The notes under the pieces are model-generated. The model had not been told where the DNA came from. It did no database searches and saw only the letters and a program-made list of their open reading frames with translations. Source: an uncultured Bacteroidota bacterium (GTDB taxonomy: Bacteria; Bacteroidota; Bacteroidia; Bacteroidales; WCHB1-69). From it: a stretch of 64,000 bases of DNA. The stretch covers positions 46,658-110,657 of the forward strand of contig CADCNH010000007.1 in the NCBI GenBank assembly GCA_902802755.1, given 5' to 3'. Of the stretch, positions 55,733 through 63,698 are shown in pieces; the stretch's first letter is position 1, and the number at the start of each line of letters is the position of its first letter. Made by a program: the position numbers and the translations under genes.

Positions 55733-56680
55733 ATGAAAAAGATTTCAAACAACACTCTTTTAGGCCGACTGGCTCAGATTTTAAATGTGGTTATTCTGGC
55801 TTTCTTCATCCTTTCTGTCATTTTCTTATTGAATTTTGACAAGGTCAATGTGGTTAAAGTAGGCAACGAGCCCGTTTATTTAAAAGCTAAGGAACATTTA
55901 CATTCGGTAGAACACCCGTTAAAACTCAATCAGGCCGAGGTTGACTACTATGCATATAAACTTGATACTTTGACTCAGCATCAGGCTGCCGTTGCCAAGG
56001 ACAAAAAGGCAGTGAAAGCATTGCAGGAAGATATCGACAGAACCAAGAAGACCTTGGGTGAGAAAAAGGAAGTTCTTGCTCAAACAGAACAGGCTATCGC
56101 TGACGAAAGAGCCGCTTTTGAGCCGATAGAGGCTGAATATAATGATATGGTTGCAAAAACAGAGGCCGCCGAGGGTACCTATAATGTCTTCTTATTTATT
56201 ACTTTGTTGCTCTTTTTGGTGAAAGTGTTTGTATGGGCTGTTTGGAACTACAAAAACTCTAAGAATCTGCGCAATGTGTGTTCTTGGATGGAAAAGGCTA
56301 CGGCTCCTTCATGGGCATTCTGGGGTTGGATTATCCCGATTTACAATCTGATCAAACCTTACGCTTTTTTCAATGAATTGTATGATGAAACAGAGTATGC
56401 TTTGACCGACAAGAATGTTATGCCAGTCGACAATAAAAGCGATAATGATTTCCTCCTGGGCTTCTGGTGGGGTATGTTCCTCTTGGCTGTATGCCTGATG
56501 AGTATGATCATTGTTTCCACTTTCTTCGGTAACGGTCCGGCATTCTATAAGCTCAACCACACCTCAGTAGCTGTTGCGGCTATCGTGTTATGGTGCGTGT
56601 ATGTTCTGATGGAAATCATCGTGATCAACAAGTATAATAAGTTGAACAAACTTATGGCTGACAACGAGAAAGTATTCTAA
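55733..56680 (+). CDS. DUF4328-domain membrane protein with periplasmic coiled coil
   Basis: 315 residues. One N-terminal membrane segment (ILNVVILAFFILSVIFLL), then a coiled-coil stretch rich in Lys, Glu and Gln (VKALQEDIDRTKKTLGEKKE, about residues 88-130), then three to four membrane segments with ATAPSWAFWGWIIPIYNLIK, the DUF4328 signature (about 190-209). Function unknown. It has its own two-element promoter and is followed by a strong bidirectional terminator. Confidence 0.8.
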   Translation: MKKISNNTLLGRLAQILNVVILAFFILSVIFLLNFDKVNVVKVGNEPVYLKAKEHLHSVEHPLKLNQAEVDYYAYKLDTLTQHQAAVAKDKKAVKALQEDIDRTKKTLGEKKEVLAQTEQAIADERAAFEPIEAEYNDMVAKTEAAEGTYNVFLFITLLLFLVKVFVWAVWNYKNSKNLRNVCSWMEKATAPSWAFWGWIIPIYNLIKPYAFFNELYDETEYALTDKNVMPVDNKSDNDFLLGFWWGMFLLAVCLMSMIIVSTFFGNGPAFYKLNHTSVAVAAIVLWCVYVLMEIIVINKYNKLNKLMADNEKVF

Positions 56681-56696
56681 TTCCCTCATAAATAAC

Positions 56697-56730
56697 AAAA
56701 AAAGACGTGGCAACCCCACGTCTTTTTTTT
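56697..56730. terminator. Bidirectional Rho-independent terminator
   Basis: Stem GACGTGG/CCACGTC (56704-56710 with 56716-56722), preceded by a run of A and followed by a run of T (to 56730), between convergent genes. Confidence 0.9.
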
Positions 56731-56763
56731 ATCTGTAACCTGTCCCCTGTATCCCGATTTCTG

Positions 56764-57168
56764 TTACGGTGCCATGTTGTAATACTCTTCCAGCATATCC
56801 CCTTCATATTGCTTGATGCACTCGTTGATGTAGTGCTTGACAAGGGCCTTTCCGCTTCTTTCCTGCTGTAAGCTGATTTTCTGCAAGCTTTTGTTGACTC
56901 TGGCGATTCTCAAACGGTTGGGGTAGGGGTTAAGTTTGAAACCAGCCAACTCATCCAGTTCGCCTTTCAGCTCATCCATTTCCAGCATGTCGGCACCAAA
57001 CAGTTCAATCAGCTCTTTGTCGGTCATGGCTGGGGCAAGCATGATGTAGCTGTACAGACATTGGAGGCACTTCCCGCATTTCTCCATCTCTTTGATTTCC
57101 TGCAAGATGTCGGGACTGATAGCCTCGTTTACGGGTATAATATCGGCATTGAAATCGTTACAATTCAT
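56764..57168 (-). CDS. Uncharacterised small protein
   Basis: 134 residues, acidic, without signal or membrane segment. It contains CGKCLQCLYSYI (about residues 31-42) with three Cys, and a helical C-terminal half (KSLQKISLQQERSGKALVKH). No family recognised. A minus-strand promoter-like TATCTTTG (57188-57195) precedes it by 20 bp, supporting a real gene. Confidence 0.65.
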   Translation of the reverse strand: MNCNDFNADIIPVNEAISPDILQEIKEMEKCGKCLQCLYSYIMLAPAMTDKELIELFGADMLEMDELKGELDELAGFKLNPYPNRLRIARVNKSLQKISLQQERSGKALVKHYINECIKQYEGDMLEEYYNMAP

Positions 57169-57187
57169 AGAGCTGTTTTTGAAAAGG

Positions 57188-57195
57188 CAAAGATA
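57188..57195 (-). promoter_or_regulatory. -7 element for the uncharacterised 134-residue gene
   Basis: CAAAGATA on the plus strand, TATCTTTG on the minus strand, 20 bp before the start codon. Confidence 0.6.
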
Positions 57196-57249
57196 CGGAA
57201 AATCCTATTATGTCCCACTATGAAATTCGACGATTATCCTCCCATTATA

Positions 57250-57337
57250 TAATCATCAACTATTAATTATTAATTGTTAATTGTCAACTGCCAACTTGCA
57301 CTATGCCACAGAATGGCACAGCTGTTTTCTATTTTTG
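57250..57337 (+). promoter_or_regulatory. Promoter with an upstream palindrome
   Basis: A microrepeat (ttaattattaattgttaatt, about 57262-57283) is followed by the inverted repeat TGCCA/TGGCA (57304-57308 with 57314-57318) and TATTTTTG at 57330-57337, the likely -7 element of the gene at 57369. A similar order (microrepeat, inverted repeat, -7 element) recurs near 63558-63635. Confidence 0.5.
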
Positions 57338-57368
57338 CCACTGAAACCCAAAACAAAAAACAAACCTT

Positions 57369-58433
57369 ATGACTTACAGCGAATTATTACAACAAGTGTC
57401 TTTTGACGACCTTATGCCGTATATTCCTTTTTATTTCAGTTTTCCCATGGATGACCTTCCGTGGTGCAAAACTCATTATGACATGTTGCGACTTCTTGAA
57501 CCTCGGAAAGAAGATTCCTACCATCCAGACATCATTGTGTCAGGAAATGAATCGGGAGGTTTTGGTGGAAGGCTTCAGGCTTTTCCTTTGGAGGGTAATT
57601 TATGGGAAGTAAGTTTGGCTAAAGAGATTGTTGTGGAACCTAATATTCAAACAACTCCTGAGGAAATCGCTACCTGCTGTTTGAGGCAAAGCTCTTTATA
57701 CGGCTACACAAAAGAGCAACAGAACAAAACCTCCGAACGACTCCGTATATACGCGCAAAATCTGAGCGACAGGGATATCCAAAGAATTCGCACACAACGC
57801 TTGATGTCCAAATTGTCCCAGCAGTGCGTTCAAATTCCCTCTATAAAAGCATTATTGACTATTCCTTCTTTCCGAAAAGATGTGAAAGAGACTATGATGC
57901 GAATTCAGGCAGATCCTTTGGAACGCCATAAGCGTTTGCGCAAGGAAAGATGGTGCTGTCATGTGGCTATTAGACAAGAATATTATCGCCGCATTGGTGC
58001 TGTGGGTGAGTTCGTGGTGCATTGTCTGCACACAGAAAAATGCGATATTACTCCTTCGGGGATGCAATTCAAAGCATCCGATAACTTGACTACAGCTGTA
58101 GAGAACAGCGGTGTGACACTGGAAGCCTTGGAAAAACTGTTCATGTCTCACCATTGCAGCAAATACTCTTATCAATCATACGCTGGCGATGCCTCGCAAC
58201 GGGTCAATTGGATGTTGGAATTGGCGGATAAATACAACGCTTTTGTCCTCCGCAGGAATCCTGACAACATGATGATAGCTATAAATGTTTCTCCCGAGCA
58301 TCCTTTCACCAAGGAAGAACACCGGCTGATAGAGTGGGTATCGAAACTGGGTAACGGCCAAGTCAGCTATTTGGTAAACAACGACAGCCAGCTTGGGGAG
58401 GAACTTCGGCTTTCAGTGATGTTTTATGAGTAA
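57369..58433 (+). CDS. Uncharacterised protein (possibly DUF6557-type)
   Basis: 354 residues, no signal peptide or membrane segment. The opening MTYSELLQQVSFDDLMPYIP and YDMLRLLEPRKED recall a Bacteroidota family (DUF6557-like) of unknown function, but I cannot confirm this. The central segment is basic (RHKRLRKERWCCHVAIRQEY). The promoter lies at 57330-57337 with a palindrome before it. After it, 58434-58513 appears to hold a short gene remnant (MTTYFCERTMWEMVEAKIGE). Confidence 0.6.
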   Translation: MTYSELLQQVSFDDLMPYIPFYFSFPMDDLPWCKTHYDMLRLLEPRKEDSYHPDIIVSGNESGGFGGRLQAFPLEGNLWEVSLAKEIVVEPNIQTTPEEIATCCLRQSSLYGYTKEQQNKTSERLRIYAQNLSDRDIQRIRTQRLMSKLSQQCVQIPSIKALLTIPSFRKDVKETMMRIQADPLERHKRLRKERWCCHVAIRQEYYRRIGAVGEFVVHCLHTEKCDITPSGMQFKASDNLTTAVENSGVTLEALEKLFMSHHCSKYSYQSYAGDASQRVNWMLELADKYNAFVLRRNPDNMMIAINVSPEHPFTKEEHRLIEWVSKLGNGQVSYLVNNDSQLGEELRLSVMFYE

Positions 58434-58523
58434 TCCAACCTTCTGCGCATGACCACCTACTTCTGCGAGCGCACGATGTGGGAGATGGTGGAAGCGAAAA
58501 TTGGGGAAGAGTGAATGGGGAGT

Positions 58524-58556
58524 AACGGGATAATTTTGTAATTTTGCGGGGTCATA
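58524..58556 (+). promoter_or_regulatory. 33-bp promoter block, copy 1 (UDG-like gene)
   Basis: aacgggataattttgtaatt and the following 13 bases match 59564-59596 at 31 of 33 positions. It contains TAATTTTG (58539-58546), a -7 element. The UDG-like gene starts 7 bp after the block. The same block precedes the GHKL gene. Confidence 0.7.
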
Positions 58557-58562
58557 AACCAA

Positions 58563-59453
58563 ATGGATATGGAAAGAACAGATTTTCTCAGAATTAATGA
58601 AGATATTCTCGAAAAGATGACCGAGTGTGTCATAAACAAAAACTTTCATTTTGTCAAAGATGGCTTGCTGTATCGTGGTGACATCTTATGCCATGATGGA
58701 TATTGGAAGCGTTATCCTTTAAATCAAGATGGTGTTCTTCGGGAAGGTGATCTTTGGGAGAAATCTCCCATTAAGATTCTGTTTTTAATGAAGGATTATA
58801 CTAACGATAGTATGGATGATATTAGGTACGAGACTGGGAGAAAAAACAAAATACCAGAAGGGGAAGACCCAATTAAGCGCGATGCTTTTACGATGAACAT
58901 TATTTATTGGCTGTATGGACTGACCCATTCAACAGACAATCCAAGTTTTTTATTTTGTGAAATCCAGGCTGGTGCAAAATGTTTTTGGTTTTATGAGCGA
59001 TACCCTTTGGTAAGATTAAACTGCAAGAAGGTCTCTGGCGATAGTACCTGTTCCTGCAGCACGCTGCAAAAATATCTCAACAATCCAGAATACTCGCAAT
59101 TGTTAGGCGAACAGATAAAGCTATTTAAAGCAAATATCATAGTTTGTTGTGGCGGTAGTAGTTGTATGGCAAATTTCGTTAAAGGACAATGCTATAGGAC
59201 TAATGATTGGGAACAGTTTGAAAAAGAGTCTTTGTGGTATAATGAGAAAGAAGAATTACTGGTCATAGACACTTATCATCCTTCAAGTAGATATTCCCGA
59301 AGAGAACTATTTGAAGGATTAATAGGGTGCTTCCAGAGATTTGTTGCTTCACATCCGAATTATCAGGACAAGTTAAATGCCATGAAAAACTTCGAGCAAG
59401 AAGTTATGGAAAATATGAAATATAAAAATCAATACGATTATAAAATTCTTTAA
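58563..59453 (+). CDS. UDG-superfamily-like protein, candidate DNA-acting enzyme
   Basis: 296 residues; ATG at 58563 or 58569. The layout suggests a uracil-DNA-glycosylase-like fold: a first strand and loop (IKILFLMKDYTNDSMD, about residues 75-90), a middle strand followed by a Gly-rich turn (IIVCCGGSSCMANF, about 198-211), and a final strand with the motif VIDTYHPSSRYSRR (about 237-250), like the HPS motif 2 of UDGs. The first motif lacks the canonical Gly-x-Asp-Pro-Tyr. It could be a glycosylase or a related nucleic-acid-binding protein. Shares its promoter block with the GHKL gene, about 230 bp downstream. Confidence 0.5.
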   Translation: MDMERTDFLRINEDILEKMTECVINKNFHFVKDGLLYRGDILCHDGYWKRYPLNQDGVLREGDLWEKSPIKILFLMKDYTNDSMDDIRYETGRKNKIPEGEDPIKRDAFTMNIIYWLYGLTHSTDNPSFLFCEIQAGAKCFWFYERYPLVRLNCKKVSGDSTCSCSTLQKYLNNPEYSQLLGEQIKLFKANIIVCCGGSSCMANFVKGQCYRTNDWEQFEKESLWYNEKEELLVIDTYHPSSRYSRRELFEGLIGCFQRFVASHPNYQDKLNAMKNFEQEVMENMKYKNQYDYKIL

Positions 59454-59538
59454 AGAACTGTTCGTCCTAATATTTTGTGTTTTTAGACTGCAAAAAATAG
59501 TTTTAGGTAGAAAAGTATATTCACTTTTTTGTTTCTAT

Positions 59539-59596
59539 TATGTCGTGTTATGACATAGAGGTGAACGGGATAATTATGTAATTTTGCAGGGTCATA
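59539..59596 (+). promoter_or_regulatory. 33-bp promoter block, copy 2 (GHKL gene), with upstream palindrome
   Basis: The block at 59564-59596 matches 58524-58556 at 31 of 33 positions and holds TAATTTTG (59579-59586). Before it, TATGTC (59539-59544) and GACATA (59552-59557) form an inverted repeat with a 7-nt centre, a possible operator. No palindrome was found before copy 1. Leader to the ATG at 59684 is about 90 nt. Confidence 0.65.
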
Positions 59597-59683
59597 TTTT
59601 CATACTTTGTTTAATGGGCTTCGCAAGGTATGGATGATGTATCAGGAGAAAATTTAAAAATAGAAGTCCCTTGTTAATAGCAT

Positions 59684-62600
59684 ATGTGCACACTATCGCA
59701 AGAAGAAAAGGATAAAATAAAACATGAGCAAGAAGACAAAGACCGCAGACAAAATTGCAAGCAACATTGCACCAAAATCGCACAAGGTTTAGACAAACTT
59801 GACGAATATAGTTCTGCCCGAGCTATATGGGAATTAGTTCAAAATGCAAGAGATCTATCCAATGATTGTGAGATAATGATTTCTCTATCAGAATCAGAAT
59901 TCATGTTTGCCCATAAAGGGAAACCTTTTACATATGATTCTTTATGCTCATTGGTAAAGCAAGTTAGTTCGGAAGAAAAAGAAGATGCCGACAACAATCC
60001 AGTTGGTCAATATGGTACAGGTTTTATATCGACCCATTCTTTTAGTAGGATTATTTATATAGACGGTTCATTTAAAATAAAAGACGGAATATATGTAGAT
60101 ATTAATGATTTCCCGATCGACAGAGAGTTTGATAGTATTGAAGAGTTTATTGCTAAAATGTCTTGTCAAATTAAATATGTTGAGCAATTAGTGGACCACC
60201 CAACCACTTCCAATTGTAAAGAATGGACCAAGTTGAAGTATATACTTAACAATGATTCATTTCCGAAGGCTCAAAAGGGATTGGACGAGGCGAAAAAAGT
60301 AATTCCGTTTGTTTTAACACTTAATGACAGAATTAAAAAGGTCACGATTTCTGATAATAATGGCACAATTGAATATTGCAAGCGAGAAATGTCTGTAACA
60401 CATGACAATTTACGAATCATGCCCATTGCAATTACCCAAAATGGTTTATGTAAAATACAGAGTTGCTACTTTTTGGAAAGTGAAGATAAAAAAGACAAAA
60501 TTATAATGCCATTGGAAACACCAACAAAGGCAATATCTTTTAAAAACTTTCCGAAGTTATTTTTATTCTTTCCTTTGCTAGGAACTGAGAATTTTGGAAT
60601 GAATTTTATTTTCCATTCGGAACGTTTTTACCCTGTAGAGGCAAGAAATGGGATTTTTCTTCCGAACAAAGAGAAAACAGCAGAAGCGAAATATGAAGCA
60701 AATGTAAAAGTTATTAATGAAATGACGGATATGCTTTTAGGATATTTATCCCAAAACATAGCAAACATTTCTAATTCCGTAGAATTTTCTTCTATCAGAT
60801 TTGAAACTCTCAGCACAGATGAAAAGCAAAATGTTTTTTTCAAATCGCTTAAAGAGAAATGGGTATCCTCATTTATTGATTACCAACTGATAGAAACTGA
60901 AAATGGAAAATTTAGTATTTCCCAAACTGATTGTGTCAAAGTTTTGAAAAAAGACATAATAAGTTGGTTGAAAGATGATACATTTCAACAATACTTACCT
61001 TCCATATACTCTTATGCACAAAGTTACAGCAATTTGCCTAAAATAAATGAGATAATCAAATGGTCAGAAATCGTTTATGGGTGGGACGACAAGACGGAAA
61101 ACTATTACATTAGTTTGGATAACATTGCTGGAGAAATAAAAACAGACTCAGAACGACTTCATTCTTTTCTTGAATTTATTGTCAAATGTCAAAAAACTGA
61201 TTTCTTCAACAAGTATCCCATTATTCCCAATCGCGAGGGTAATTTGCTCTTGGCAAACAAATTAAAAAATGCAGAAACAATTAATACCGACCTTTATAGA
61301 GTAGCACGCAAGATCATTCCTGAAATAACTGATAGTTATGTTAGTTTTAAATACGCAGACATTTACAAATTCCCGTTGCATAATAGGGAGAATTTGCGAG
61401 ATGCAATAAATACAAAAATCCATAACATTAGCAGGATTGACAAAGGATATTGTTTTGATTCGGAATTTGAAAACAGTGTCACAGAGTATTGTTCTATTTT
61501 CACAACTGCCAATGGCACTTCGCAAAGAAATAAACTGATGCCCATTGTTTGTGAAATGTGTGGCAGGGATTACAATGAAACTATTGTTGAAAAATCATCT
61601 CCTGACGAATCCGATTTATTTGAAACGGCATTTAAATATATAGTTGAGAACCAAATGCTGAAAATAGACCAAAATTCAAATAATTGGGATGAAGAAAAAA
61701 TGGATGTCTTGAACAGATTTTTAAGGGAATGTGTAAGTACGGAAACATTCAAAAAAAATCAACTGCCAAAGTATTGCATATTTCCGAATCAGAATGGTAA
61801 TTTATGCAAATTGGAAGATTTGCGCATAAGCAATGGCATTGATTCTGATCTGATAGAGTACTATCAAAGGGCAGTCAATATGGATTTAAAAGATGAATTA
61901 ATCCGAGAAGATTTCAAAGAGTTGGTTAATTTTGAAAAGTATGAGCCCAAAGAGGTCGCAAAAAAAATAGAGGAAAAATTGGAAGAATCAAAATATCATA
62001 ATCAACTCACAATCGATATTATAGAAAAAATTGAGGAAAAAGACAATTGGAAAGGAATCTTCAAATATATAGAAGAACACAAAGAGGAATTGTTTTTTGG
62101 AAGTGTACAAGGTAATGACAAGAAAAATGTATATAAGTTGATGAAAAAAGATTCTGATACATTACAACTATTGGCAGATATGTCTGACAATCCGAACGCA
62201 AAAGCGATTCTCAATAAAGCGAAAGAACTAATAGAAAGAGAGAAGTATAAACAATTAGACTTTGAATTCAAGCATGCAATTGGAGTTCGCATCGAAGAAT
62301 TGATACAAGAAAAACTCAATAAAGAAATAAGAATCGAACAAGCAAGCGTTGATGACATACAAAATGGGCAGGATTTAATAGTGTCTTATAAAAACAAAGC
62401 TATCTATTATATTGAAGTAAAAACAAAATGGAATTTTACCGAACCTGCACATATGAGTAAAAACCAGATGAAAAAAGCTTACGCAAACAAAAATTGTTAT
62501 GCTCTGTGTTGTGTTGATCTAACTAATGAGTTAGTCGAAGAACATTTCTATCCCGATGTTGATGATGTTGTAAGAAACACCTATATTCATACGGATATTG

Positions 62601-62782
62601 GGGAAAAACTAACACAGATTATGTACGGAGTTTCAAGTGCTGATAGGTTAGATGATGATACCTCAATCAAAATGGATGGCGATTACCGATGCAATATACC
62701 TAAAAAGGTGTTTGTAGAAGGCACTCCATTTGATTCGCTTATTGATGCCATAGCTCATACTATAAATCAGTTATCATGGTAA
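59684..62782 (+). CDS. GHKL-ATPase (sacsin-like) protein with C-terminal DUF3883 nuclease-like domain
   Basis: 1032 residues. N-terminal Hsp90/sacsin-type ATPase: N-box WELVQNARDLS (about residues 49-59, conserved Asn54), AHKGKPFTYDSL (Gly box), and G2-type loop YGTGFISTHSF (about 110-120). A long middle part has no recognised domain. The C-terminal about 150 residues are DUF3883-like, with a PD-(D/E)XK core: Asp897 in QDLIV and Glu911-x-Lys913 in YIEVKTK. Such ATPase-plus-nuclease-like proteins are often found in bacterial defence loci, but this one matches no named system I can identify. A/T-rich coding sequence (much like the UDG-like gene) differs from the housekeeping genes. Confidence 0.8.
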   Translation: MCTLSQEEKDKIKHEQEDKDRRQNCKQHCTKIAQGLDKLDEYSSARAIWELVQNARDLSNDCEIMISLSESEFMFAHKGKPFTYDSLCSLVKQVSSEEKEDADNNPVGQYGTGFISTHSFSRIIYIDGSFKIKDGIYVDINDFPIDREFDSIEEFIAKMSCQIKYVEQLVDHPTTSNCKEWTKLKYILNNDSFPKAQKGLDEAKKVIPFVLTLNDRIKKVTISDNNGTIEYCKREMSVTHDNLRIMPIAITQNGLCKIQSCYFLESEDKKDKIIMPLETPTKAISFKNFPKLFLFFPLLGTENFGMNFIFHSERFYPVEARNGIFLPNKEKTAEAKYEANVKVINEMTDMLLGYLSQNIANISNSVEFSSIRFETLSTDEKQNVFFKSLKEKWVSSFIDYQLIETENGKFSISQTDCVKVLKKDIISWLKDDTFQQYLPSIYSYAQSYSNLPKINEIIKWSEIVYGWDDKTENYYISLDNIAGEIKTDSERLHSFLEFIVKCQKTDFFNKYPIIPNREGNLLLANKLKNAETINTDLYRVARKIIPEITDSYVSFKYADIYKFPLHNRENLRDAINTKIHNISRIDKGYCFDSEFENSVTEYCSIFTTANGTSQRNKLMPIVCEMCGRDYNETIVEKSSPDESDLFETAFKYIVENQMLKIDQNSNNWDEEKMDVLNRFLRECVSTETFKKNQLPKYCIFPNQNGNLCKLEDLRISNGIDSDLIEYYQRAVNMDLKDELIREDFKELVNFEKYEPKEVAKKIEEKLEESKYHNQLTIDIIEKIEEKDNWKGIFKYIEEHKEELFFGSVQGNDKKNVYKLMKKDSDTLQLLADMSDNPNAKAILNKAKELIEREKYKQLDFEFKHAIGVRIEELIQEKLNKEIRIEQASVDDIQNGQDLIVSYKNKAIYYIEVKTKWNFTEPAHMSKNQMKKAYANKNCYALCCVDLTNELVEEHFYPDVDDVVRNTYIHTDIGEKLTQIMYGVSSADRLDDDTSIKMDGDYRCNIPKKVFVEGTPFDSLIDAIAHTINQLSW

Positions 62783-63698
62783 GAACAAACAGCCTTCCTG
62801 CATGCTATGCTCATCAACTCCGTAGTCTAATACATTACCGTACTTAAACTCCGCGTTTCCCGCGGGCTGAAAACCCTATTCTTTTTCCCTCTCTCCGCAT
62901 GATGAATGCTGGCGGTTTTGTAATCTTGGTGAAATGCTCCTTGCAGGCCTTCAGCTTGCAATAATATTCGGTGGATCTCATTACATCGGGGTTTTACCCC
63001 GTGCTGAGATATTACACGGCTTTCAGCCGTTGGAATTTTATATCTGACAATTTGATTGTAGGTGGCGCGTGCCTCTGGCACGCTGTGATATATTTCCCGC
63101 TCATCACTTGCTATGCGGAGGTGGCCGCGATGCGGCCGAAATTGCGGTGGAACCGCAACCGATGCATAGGGATGTGTTTTGGGTTGTGTATTCGGTTGTG
63201 GCGCAGTTATTTTTTGCACCGAAGCAGTTCATTTGCCGCCGCGAAATGGGATCGTTTCAGCTGAGGATTAAGTATAAAATCAGCATAAATCTGCTATCGG
63301 AATGAATCCCGCGGTTTTCACGGGTCGAAAACCTTAATCCTTTTCTTGCACCTAACAACGCATCTTGGCGGTTTTCACGGGTCGAAAACCTTAATCCTTT
63401 TTTCACACGCCTCGGCATGCTTCCTGCGGTTTTGGTGGGGTGAAACCCTTAACCCTTTTCTTTCTTTCCGCATATCTAATGGCGTGCGTTTTTGTTTGTT
63501 CCACCCATTTCTACCAAACCCAGCAATCCTAACGGATGGCATCCGCTATTATCCAATAATCAACTGTTAATTATTAATTGTTAACTGTTGATTGCAAACT
63601 ATGTCATGTGTTAGCATACCTGTGTCCTAATTTTGCCTCCAGTAACAAACCGACGCCCCCCGCCGAAAAGCGTTCAATAGAGTAGGCAGATTCTCTGC
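62783..63698. repeat. 900-bp repeat field: hairpin string, 57-bp tandem repeat and an orphan promoter
   Basis: No gene seen. Consecutive short-loop hairpins lie at about 62987-63183: CGGGG/CCCCG, ACGGCT/AGCCGT, GCGTGCC/GGCACGC, GGCCGC/GCGGCC, TTGCGGT/ACCGCAA. The tail near 63219-63246 matches two other composite repeats. A tandem repeat follows: 63311-63344 and 63368-63401 are identical over 34 bp, with a third, diverged copy at 63426. Around 62855-62880 is another diverged copy. After a microrepeat (63558-63590) and a loose inverted repeat (TATG...CATA), TAATTTTG (63628-63635) forms a -7 element with no gene downstream. Confidence 0.75.

Noticed and set aside
63311..63477. Possible CRISPR array
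   Set aside because: Only three units, one diverged, with similar sequence also in the part that would be a spacer, and no cas genes.
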